From Cyclina sinensis (taxonomy: Eukaryota > Mollusca > Bivalvia > Venerida > Veneridae): a DNA stretch of 64,000 bases. Below, piece by piece: positions 22,201-34,200 of the stretch; within the stretch, counting starts at the first letter, position 1; each line of letters begins with the position of its first letter. Location of the stretch: contig JAAONU010000014.1 in assembly GCA_012932295.1 (NCBI GenBank), forward strand, positions 21,098,011 to 21,162,010, read 5' to 3'. A model generated the notes under the pieces. It had not been told where the DNA came from and ran no database searches. It saw only the letters and a list, made by a program, of their open reading frames with translations. A program made the translations under genes and the position numbers.

Positions 22201-25200
22201 TAAGTGTTTTTAGAGGATGTTTTTGTTCTTGCAGAGTACTAAGACCCCCAGGTGGTGGCTCAAGTAACATTTTTGGTGGCGCAGAACCCACACCCCAACA
22301 GCAGGTGAGGCAACAGATGCCAGCCCAGGAACAGAACCAGTCACCTTCAAACCCAACAACTGATGCAAAGCAAGCATACCAGAAAAATAAACCATCTGGA
22401 AAAGGTAAATTTTTGTAAAGAAAAAATTGTGTAAAATATACTTTTGTACCAAATTTGTTACGATCTTGAGAGCTCAAGCATTTATAATGTCGTGGAATTT
22501 ATTGTGATGGACATTTGCATCGTCTCCTATCTTTTATGATTATCAATTTCAAAGTGAAATATATATTTCAGTATTAGATAGGTGGAGAAAAAAAAAGTTT
22601 AATTATAAAAAAAAATGTGGTAGAACACGTGATAAATTTCATATACTTGTGAAATTTACACCTTTGGCACAGTTGTATTTTACACAGCTAAAATGTTTAT
22701 AGCAGGATTAATGCAGTGTCATGTATAATTTTATTGTTATAAATTTCAGGTAAACATGTCATGAACTTCAAGTTGGATCTTAAACATTAACTGGTTGTTA
22801 CACGTTTATTTCAGGATGAGCCAAGATTAGATTAGGTTACATCATTGTTGGAAGATTTAATTATGATGTACACGTCTATTTACATTTCTTTGTTAGGTTG
22901 TATTTGTAGCTAAATGACTTGAAAGATATATAGACAATGTACTGAAGAAAGGTTTCTTAATTGAAAACATTTTATCAAAGCAATACAACAGAGGTGCCGA
23001 AGAAGGGAAATTCGAGTTGTGGGTTTTTCTCGGTTGGCTAAATAATAACTGGACAAATATGTGTTGCCTTAATAAATACTTAAGTTGAAATACAGTTGAA
23101 TGATTTTTGCCAATGAACAAAATGTTGGTGTATTAAGAAAACATTATTTTGCCCCTTTTATTACTCAAGTTCAATATATGCAAACAAATGCATTTAGAAA
23201 AAAAGTTCAGCTCATTACAATTCAGAATTTAGTTTCCCCTGTACTTACAAATTTATTTTTCTGCAGTATATTGTCTGTGTATCACCCCGTGGACACAGCT
23301 TCCTCAGTCACTTCCACCACTTCCAGTAGGGCCAGTTTTAAGAGAGGAACCAGCAGTTGGAGTGGAGTTTATATTTTCTTTGTAACTTGTTTGTTTCATG
23401 AAGTGGTTGAAGTGATCCTGTAGCAATAGTCTAGTTCACACACATGTATATATACATAACACTGATTTCTAGTGCTAGACCTTGCTCAAACCTCTTCATT
23501 ACATATATCATTTGCTTACACCAGTTATCATACATGTTTGTTTGTATATTTTAGCTGAAGCCCCATTTGCAATGTTTGCACAAAGTGGAAGTTAGTATAT
23601 TACATTGTATATATTTTGAGGAAATATCAAAATAAAATGATTAATATCTTGCTTTTAAGAAAAAAACTAAATTAAAAAAACATTTTCGTTTGACATGATC
23701 ATTGGACAAAACCAGTGTGAAAAGTGATTTAATAATCTGTAACTACCAAGTTTTTGCTTGAAAAGGATTAACCAAGTGCAGAACAGTGAGTCACACTCGT
23801 CCAGATATTGATACATTGTTAGAAACCCCCCCAAAAATCTGTCTCCATGATCAATTTTCAGTTTAAACTTTTAATAAAACACTGTTTTGATTGTTCTTAC
23901 AAGCTGTCAGAATATTTTGCCTCTATAAAACATTAATGTCCTATGTAGAGCTTGTTAAACGTAAACCATGGAAGATTTGATCCAAAATTGCGACTTAAAG
24001 TATTTTTTGTTACAACTTAGCCAGTGACATTTAATTAGCAATTGCACCTTTAGAAATACAAAAAAAGTATGTATGAATTATAACCCATCTCTCCTTCGAG
24101 ATGATACGTAATAAAATCTTAAAGTCTTGTGTTTTGGCTCACCTAATCAGATGGGTTTTTAAAAAAACATGATAACACACAAATCACAATTTGCATGTTC
24201 ATTTTTATGGCTCGATGGACAAGGGGTATAAAATCATAGTGCATGATAATTCATAAGTAACTTTACTAAAACAATGATTTTCATTCAAATTTTAATAAGT
24301 ATAACTATAATTGATGCTATTTATCATATAATTCCATTTTGAATTTTTTTTTTTTTTTTAATTCCATTGATCTGCTTTCATTGCTTTGGCATGTGCATGT
24401 TTGCATGTAATGTTATAAGAGCATTTATTGCCATTACAGAAGCATCAGCCCCATCGCAGTTTGACAAATGTGATGATGGATCTCAGAGTATGGAAACACT
24501 TTATTTTACCTTGTCTTAATATGTGTTACAACCTTTTGCAAGATTGGTTTATTGAAAAAATAATGGGTTTTTTTATTTAGTTTCTAGGAAAAACTTTTAA
24601 GAAAGTGAAAGGTTGAATCAGCCTAGGTATTTTTGTGCTGATTCTGAAAGGTTTGTTGAAGTTATTTTTTGTTTCTTTGCTAAAAAAAAAAGAAACACAG
24701 AAACAATAACCAAATAAAATTAAATAAGACAGATGTTAAAAAAAAACACGTTTAAACTTGTAGGGCGTTAATAAAGATTTATTAAGAACTGTTTCAAAGA
24801 ATGAAAAAGTAAAAATAAATTGCATGAGAAATCTTCATCAATGCATGTGGTTTTAATCTGATCAGACACGTTGGCTTGTCGATGCAGTAACTGCATTATG
24901 CTTGTAGATGATGCAGATTTTCGTTGTTACTCCGTAACCGAGTATCGTAATGCAGTAACCCAGAATGCCGCTATACGTCAGAGGGCCCATGGTCAAGGTA
25001 TACATTGTGCTAGAGTTTGATCCCTTTTTGTTGTTGTTGTAGTTTTTGCTTGACTTTTACAAAAATTAGCACACAAAACCTAGTTTAAACCTAGTGAAAC
25101 ACTGGTTGTGAAATTTCAAGGACTCTTACCAATTTTGTTCTCATCTTTAGATGGTATATGCCTGGTAAAGGAATTTTCAGAGTAGAATTTGAAAGAAATT

Positions 25201-28200
25201 CAAAGTGCCAATGTTTCACATCTACATCTGTAGTAGCACAGTTTTCAGATATATATCCATTTTCAGTTAAAACACCTTTCCTTTTACAACCTGTAGAGTC
25301 TAGTTGAATATCCTCTTTAAAATCTTTGTCTTGAGAAAAATTTAGAGTATAAGGCACCACATAATTAAATGATGTAATTCTTTTCTCATTCTAATGGTAT
25401 AAAAATATTTAAAAAAAGCTTTATTGTTAACCTCAGGACCTTTTTTTACTAATACTCGTGTACTACAGTTCGTGCCAGGAGGAACTCACATTTTCCGCTT
25501 TATTTCACGGATGCGGAAAAAAAAATATCCACCACGACATCGAGAAAAAAACGGATTTCGACATCGCGAAATATCTCGGCGATATTTGACGACCAGCGCG
25601 AAAATAATTAGAGTCATAACTCACCTGGATAAGCTAAACATTTAATGAAATGACCGTAATAAAACTGTGCATTTTATGTCTGCCAATTATGTGACATTTG
25701 GTAAAATTAAAACCAAATTTCTAATACATTTGCTGTGTATTCCGTCGTTGAAAACGCTCCATATTGTATAGCAAAATCGATCAATAATTTTGTCAAGCGC
25801 ATAGACGATACAGATGTCGCAGTAGGGTTTACATGTTGTATGTTTTCTTTAAATATAGGAAAGCAGTTTTAACATGTGTAAATCGAAAACCAGTCAATTT
25901 ATTTTCTGAAAATAAGGTCAGCTGTTCCGAGAAGCAATTACTTTTGGTTTTGAATTGTCATTCCTTCCGTTAACAAATACAAGCATTCGTAAACAAATGC
26001 ATCAGAATGAGAGTTTTATACATTTAAATGATATTTTAAAGCGTAAAATTTGCCGAAATGCGTGTAATCAGGAACTTTGTGACCCTCGATACGTCAATTC
26101 TTACCTGTGAAAAAGTTTGCGGAACCATTTAGCGGACGTCCGCCGCAATATTTGGTGACCCATGTCCGCGGTGATCCTCGAAATGCGGCGGACTTGTTCG
26201 CGTTTTAAGGAATGGGTAGTCCGCGATGACCTCGAGGAAAACAAGAGTTCCTCCTGGCGCGTACTGTATGTAATACTGATGCCTTAATGGTTATAGAAAT
26301 GGAAAAAGAACTATGGCACAAAAGAAAACAATAGTAACTATAGTTTCATGTTAACAGAAACAAAATATTTTTTAAATATTTCGTCTTTTTGTTACAGATC
26401 ATATTATTTGAAAAAGAAAATCTGCTGAATAGCTAAAATATAATTGCATACAAGATTTTTTATGCCCCGAAACGGAGGCATTTAGTTTTTGAACTATCAG
26501 TCTGTCCGTCCGTCAGTCAGTCCGCACTACCAAAAAATAAATTGTGGGCCATCTTACTGTAAACATAACAAAAGAGGACAACAGAGTTCATTCCGTAACA
26601 GAAGATTAAAGACCTTCCCACTGACCTATATTTATTTGACCTTGACCCCTGAATGACCTTCCAGTTGCCCAAAAACTCAAATATTGGCCATAACTTCGTT
26701 ATCAGTAAGTGGATTTACTTCATTCTTGGACACAACACCCTTTTGCACAGACTGACCTCTACTTATTTGACCTTCACCCCTGAATATCCAATCGTCCAAA
26801 AACTAACATTCGGCCATAACTTCCCTATTAGTAAGTGGATATACCTTATACTTAAACACAACACCCCTTTGGACAAGACCTTCCCATTGACCTATATTTA
26901 TTTAACCTTGACCCCTGAATGACTGGTCCTCAGCTCAAAGGTCAAAGCACCGCTTTCGGGGGCATTGTCATCTTACAGTGACAGTTCTTAATTATGTCTT
27001 GTATTGTTAATTTCATTCCTACCTTTTATTTAGGTCATTTTCTTCCTAGTCTTGCTTCCATTAGGGGGTTTCTTTTATATGATAGTCCATCCTAACTGTC
27101 CAAGAGTTCAGCATCTTAATCATTTTTATCTCTTTTTAACTTGCTGTACTTTTATTTTTCTTTCTAATTCCCTCTGTAAGAATTGTAGAACTATTGTATT
27201 ACATTGCATGTTGTAGATCTGTTGCTAGATTGATCTTTAGCTTTGGTTGCAGTGTACACTGTTTTTGCATGCTGAGTTTGCTTGTTGATTTTTATTGTTA
27301 CCTCTTTATATTGATATATTTGTATCTGAAAACATTAATTTTATGAAAACCCAAGTTGTTATTTATTCTAATATTTATGTATCAAATAAAGCATTCTGCA
27401 TAGTTTTGAAAACAAAATTTTATAAAAAGTAGCCACATTTTGTGCTTTTTTAATGGATTAAAAAATCAATGGATGCTTTTAAAATACTGAATGTGTAAGT
27501 TAGGAGCATAATGTATAAAATGGTTTTACATGTAGCTTCGGGTTCCTTTAACCCTATAACCCATGAGGAATACCAGGGGTCAACCCCTTTCCAAGAATAC
27601 GAACAAAGGAGACCACAACCTCAACAGGTGGTCAGGCAACAAGAACAACAACAACAACCTATTCGCATGGTTCGAGGCCAGAACAACCAAAATGATGGAA
27701 AAGGTATAAATTAGAACAGGCTAGAAGTGTCACTTACGTTTTAATTCAAACTGCAGAATAACAATGTGTAAATGTAAATTTCCCGAACGTCTGAAGTTGT
27801 TTTTAACAGAAACTTACGAAATTCTTCACCAAGCAGTAAGAGCATTCATATGTAAACTGTTGGGTCACCAAGTTAAAAGGTCAGAGTTCAAAATGAGTCG
27901 AGGCTGTGTTTGCTTAGAGGAAAAACGTAAAAATCTGGCAATTCTATTGAAAAAACTGAGTGTAAAAAAAGTAATTATAGTTATATTTAAAAAAACGTAA
28001 TGTTCAAAATGAACAATATTTATTGTCTATTGATTAATATCTATCTCCATGTTGCTTAGAAATTATTCCTTTAAAATGCTGAAAGCAGAACTAGTAGCCA
28101 ATACAGAAACTAGATGTGACTAACTTTACACTGTCTCTAGTTATGGGGTGAAAAAACATAGAGTTAATGAGCAAATGTCTAGCATTAATAGCAGTGTTGG

Positions 28201-31200
28201 CTCTAATCAATATATTAATAAAGAAGACGTCCGCAAGAGAATGAATAATGAATTGTTTAGGTAATATTATTTTATACGCAAGACCTAGTAGTAGGCAAAA
28301 TTTAACCATTGCTACACAAACGATTCAGTTGTATGTTCTCTGATATATATACCTGCATTCAAAAACAATATGAAATTTATCTCTAGACATAATATCTGTC
28401 AAAATTATTGAGCTTAAACAAAGATAAATAAATGTTAACATTTTAAGACAAAAAATAAGATACCTAATGTGAAGGAAAAAAAATTTATTATGGCTTTTAT
28501 TTCACTACGACTTATGTCAGTAGGTCAAGGTAAAACAAATAAATTATTAATTATTTTGTATTGTTTTTATTTAGAAGATATTTTTGTGTACGGACCAACA
28601 ACAGATATATGGTATTTGTTTTCTCTGTATGAACAGGGTTTATTTAATGTTAATTGGTGCATAATACAGCACAGAATTTTGCATGAATATCTTGAGCCAC
28701 AAGCTATTATTGTACTTACTGCATGCTTATGTGCATTAATTAAAACATTTGTAATGTTTATTAAAATTGCATGTATCAAAATACTAACTGAACTGGGCAA
28801 TACAAGTTCTCTCCCAGACTAGGATATTTAACTATTTTTCAAAAATTCACTGATTGAAATTGATATCAAAAGTTATTGAAATGAAAAAAGACATCTTGAA
28901 TAAAAATTTTTTTAGCTCATGGTGAGCTATTAGGATCAATCAATGTCCGTCATTTATTGGACGTGCACACTTAGTTTGTTAACACTCTAGTGGTTTCATT
29001 TTTGCCTCAATTGTCTAGAAACTTAGTCAGGATGTTTGTCCCAGTAATTCGAACATGGGTTATCTGGGATGAAAAACTAGGTCACAGAGCCCAAAAAAAG
29101 AAATACCTTGTTAACACACTAGAGACAACTTTTTCAGTCCAAATATTCTTTAAATTTGTCAGAAAGGTTGTTTCAATGATTTCTAGCTCAAGTTTGAATA
29201 TGGGTTATCTGGGTCAAAAACTAGGTCACAGAGTCCAAAAATAGAAATACCTTGTTAACACTCTAGAGGCTACTTTTTCAGTCAGAATATTCTTTAAATT
29301 TGTCAGAAAAGTTGTTTTAGCTCAGATTTGAATATGGGTCATCTGGGGTTAAAAAACTATTTATCCTGAAAATTTGTGAGAAAGGTTGTTTCGATTATTT
29401 CTAGCTCAAGTTTGAATATGGGTCATCTAGGATCAAAAACTTGGTCACAAGGGTCAAAAAAGGAAAAACCTTGTTTACACTCCAGAGGTAACATTTTCAG
29501 TCCAAATAACTTGGAACTTTGTCAGAAAGGTTGCCTTGATGATTTCTAGCTCAAATTCAAATATGGGTCATCTGGGATCAAAAATTAGGTCAGAGCCCAA
29601 ATATGGAAAAACCTTGTTAACACTAGAGGTAACAATTTCAGTCCAAATAACCTGGAACTTTGTCAGAAAGGTTGTTTCGATAATTTCTAGGTCAAGTTTG
29701 AATATAGGTCATCTGGGGCCAATTAACCAGGTCCATAACAACTTAGTTAAAAGCAGTCATACTCAAGTGAGCGATAAAGGGTCATCATTGCACTCTTGTT
29801 TTTTTTTTTTGGTGATGTGATAATCTGGCTGGGAGAGGAAACAGCCAATAGCTTACATTTGTAACTACAACTTACATGGGCAATGTTCTGTACAAAATCT
29901 AGTAACTACTGTTCGTTGTCGGTGAATTTAAAATCATGTTGATTATAATAGTGACTGTGCAGGAAATTGGCATAATATGATAAAAGGAAAGGATTAAATA
30001 CTGTGTCTGCTTTATTGTACGGAAAGGGCAAGCTTGGCTTAGAGATAATTGCGATATTACATAAAGAGAGTGCTTAAATGTACTGACAGCATTGTGTATG
30101 ATTAGAACATAAACTACACTCGAAGAATTTCTTCAAAATGATTTTTCTTTAGTTACCCAAATCATGGATCATAGAGTATATCAGGTGGGCTTTTCCATTT
30201 AAGAGTTGACTAATGTCATCAGATGAATAGTTTTTCTCCTGATCTTCCACTTTCTGTAATTGTTGCGGGTGACCCTTGAGCATCATTATACATGTACTTA
30301 AGACAGTTCAGTTTTTATTTCAGAAAACCTGGAAGGCGAACCTTCTCTTCAAGATGAAGCCATGCTTAGATACTTTTTGTAATCTTTGTATCTTTCAGTT
30401 TATTGCAGGTTACACCATAGGACCATCATAGACCTCAATTACTGACAGTGAATCATTACAGAAATAAATCATTTGTTTCAAAATAGTTTTTAGCTCACCT
30501 GAGCACAAAGTGCTTAGGGTGAGCTTTTCTGATCGGTCTTTGTCCGTCGTCCGTCAGTCCGTCCGTCCGTCGTCAACTTTTCATTCAAACGACATCTCCT
30601 CTGAAACCAATGGGGCAAATTTAATGAAACTTGCCTGGGATGTTCCTTGCATGAAGCTCTACCAAGATTGTTCAAATGGTTCTGGTCCATTGCATTTCTG
30701 GTTCACTGGAGCTAAAAATAGATGTTATAAGTTGGATCTTTAAAAATCTTCTTCTCCGAAACCACAAGGCCTGGAGCTTTGATATTTGGTATGAAGCATC
30801 ATCTAGTGGACCTCTACCAAGTTTGTTCAAATTATGTCCCTGGGGACAAAACTGACCCCACCCCAGGGGTCAGTTGATTTTACATAGAGTTATATAGGGA
30901 AAACTTGAAAATCTTCTTGTCAGAAACCACAAGGCCTAGAGTTAAGATATTTGGTATGTATCATTGTCTAGTGGACCTCTACCAAGTTTGTTCAAATCAT
31001 GGCCTCTGGGTGAAAAATGGCCCTGCCCCGGGGGTCACTTGTTTTACATAGAGTTATATAGGAAAATCTTTAAAAAATCTTCTTGTCAGAAACCGTTAGT
31101 TATAGAGCTTAGATAATTGGTGTGTAGCATTGTCTAGTGGACCTCTACCAAGTTTGTTCAAATCCTGTCTTCTGGGTCAAAAATGGCCCCGCCCCAGGGG

Positions 31201-34200
31201 CCACTAGTTTTACATAGAGTTATATAAGAAAATCTTAAAAAATCTTCTTGTCAGAAACCGTAAGTTATAGAGCTTAGATATTTGGTGTGTAGCATTGTCT
31301 AGTGGACCTCTACCAAATTTATTCAAATCCTGTCCTCTGGGTCAAAAATGGCCCCGCCCCAGGGGCCACTAGTTTTACATAGAGTTATATAAGAAAATCT
31401 TAAAAAATCTTCTTGTCAGAAACCGTAAGTTATAGAGCTTAGATATTTGGTGTGTAGCATTGTCTAGTGGACCTCTACCAAGTTTGTTCAAATCATGGCC
31501 TCTGGGTAAAAAATGGCCCCGCCCCGGGGTCACTTGTTTTACATAGAGTTATATCGGAAAAACTAAAAAAATCTTCTTGTCAGAAACAAGAAGGCCTACA
31601 GTAAAGATATTTGGTATGTAGAATTGTCTAGTGGACCTCTACCAAGTTTGTTCAAATCCTGGCCTCTGGGTCAAAAATGGCCCCGCCCCGGGGGTCACTT
31701 GTTTTACATAGAGTTATATAGGAAAATCTTTAAAAAATCTTCTTATCAGAAACCGTAAGTTATAGAGCTTAGATATTTGGTGTGTAGCATTGTCTAGTGG
31801 ACCTCTACCAAGTTTGTTCAAATCCTGGCCTCTGGGTCAAAAATGGCCCCGCCCCAGGGGCCACTAGTTTTACATAGAGTTATATAAGAAAATTTAAAAA
31901 AATCTTCTTGTCAGAAACCGTAAGTTATAGAGCTTAGATATTTGGTGTGTAGCATTGTCTAGTGGACCTCTACCAAGTTTGTTAGAAAAATGTCCTTGGG
32001 GTCACTATTGGCCCCGCCCGAGGGGTCACAAGTTTTAAACAACAATATAGAAGAAGATCTTTAAAAATCTTCTTGTCTGAAACCACAAGACCTAGAATTT
32101 TAAAATTTGGCATGAACCAAGCTTTATCAAGCTTTTTCAAATTATTGGATTAGGTTAAAGGTCACGGAGGCTAAAAGTAGATTTATCTACTGTACCTCAT
32201 AGAGCCTTCGTTTATAGACCAATATCTTTGATATTCAGTATAGAGGTTCCTTGCATGGACCTCTACCCATGAGTAGGGTTTGAGGTCACTAGGTCAAGGT
32301 CACCATAGCTTATTAAAGGTATTTCTACTTTCTGTCGTAGAGCCTTTATTTATTGACTGATATTTTACATATTTGGTTTGTAGGCACTTACATATTTTCA
32401 ATTAAAAAATGAAATACTGCTTAACAGCAAACCTACAGCCAAAGTACTCAGGTGAGCGATCCAGGGCCATCATGGCCCTCTTGTTTTGTGTAAACTTTGT
32501 AAATTTGTAAGCAAGATGTTTTGGCCTTTGTAACTAGTATAGACCTCCATTGCAGACTGATCATGGGTTTTCCTGCATTTAATGTTTTCATCTGTAATAT
32601 GAGAGGAAAATTTGGTAATGGGGTGGTGGGTGGGGGCAGGGTTCAAATGAATTTTATGGAATGTTTGATTGATCAGAAGTTTTTAAATTTCATGAAGAAA
32701 AAAATATAAACAGGTCAAGGCTAATTTATATACCATAGCTGTAGGACATCTATACTGGTTTCAGAGGCATCATTCTGTTACACAATTAGGTAAAACATAT
32801 AATATTCATGTATTATCCAAGGTTGTTATGACAGTGTCAAGGTATAAGTAGTTGACAGGTCATTGAGCAATTGTATTGTTTTCTTTTTCAGTCAAGTACA
32901 ATCCTATTACCGGTGAAGAATACCCCGCTGATTATGGCCAGGTACATTTTTTTCTGCTATCTGTATGTTGATGTAGAAAATCATATACTTGCAAATATAA
33001 CTTGAAATATTTATACAGAGAAATAATAGAAGAGAACTGCAGGTGATTGAAGTCTAACCCATAAACTTAATTGACAAATAACCATTTGTGTGAAAGATAG
33101 ATTATTTGCAGAATTCGAAGTACCTTTTACAGGTATCAGTTCTTGAAATAATTACTATACATATTGAAATAAAGATCTGAAATGCTATGAGATACAAAAA
33201 TATACACTGAAAAATGACAGTTAAAAATGCAAGTATATGGTTCTTTTTACATAAAAGTAATTAAATGAATAATAATAATAAAATAGACAAAGAAAATGCT
33301 TACTGATGATTAATACAAGGCCAACAAATCTTCGTTAATTTGAACTTAAAAAGGTGGATTTTAAGAGTCTGTCTGGTCGTTTCTTAAAAAAGTAGTGTTT
33401 TGAACAATGTCTAATTGATGGAAAAATTGAAACTGCAATGCCCAGGTTTTCATTTCTGTTCAAAAAGAGAAGTTATTTTCTAGTTCCAGGAATGTTTATC
33501 GAATTTGCAATAGACAAAGGTAGATGTGCTATATTTAGAACAAAATCAATATACTAACTTCTAAGAAAACAAAAGCAAGAAAATGAATGGAACGTCAAAA
33601 GTTTTTTTAACTGTAAGATAAGATACAATTCACAAGCTTCGTGAAATTCATTTTGAGATATCTGAAAAGAGAAATGGATATTGAAATACTTGTTTTTCTG
33701 AAATGGGCTTGATTTAAAGTACTGACAAGCTTTTTGTTTTAAGCCTCTTGGATAAATTTACACTTAGATTTTGTAGGTATGGAATCTTGAAACAAGATCA
33801 TAAAAGATTTTGGTTTGTTAAATCAGTTAACAGATCTCTGTTCTAAGTTGTTTACGAAGTCAAGATTATAACTTTCAAAATTTTGAAACTCAAACATTTG
33901 TTTCGAATGCTTGTTTCTAAATATACAAACCAGACCCTATTTTCAGTAAATATAATTGATTTTCCAGAAGATAACTTGGCTAACATGCTGCTCTGCTCTT
34001 ACTGTGTGTAATAAATAAGCGTGTTCGCTAGGCCAATTTTGTCATGAATGGCTTTTCTCATAGTGCCTTGCATGATAATTTGTGATTCAGTTGCCCAAAA
34101 TGGAAATTGTCATCTTAATTTGCATGAAAAATTGCTTTCAGTGGTTGGTAGCGGCAATCATCATTTTAAAATGCATTTAAGGAATTATAATGAATAACTG

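Noticed and set aside
24866..24997. Assignment of the CRCSNC island to the P2X7-type cytosolic Cys domain
   Set aside because: Cysteine spacing only loosely similar and the downstream pattern does not match; left unassigned.
26653..26922. 89-codon open frame with repeated GHNF-ISKWIYFIL-GHNT
   Set aside because: Translation of the tandem units of a HINE-like element.
28990..29820. Open frames with repeated SSSLNMGYLGQKLGHR
   Set aside because: Translation of HINE element A units.
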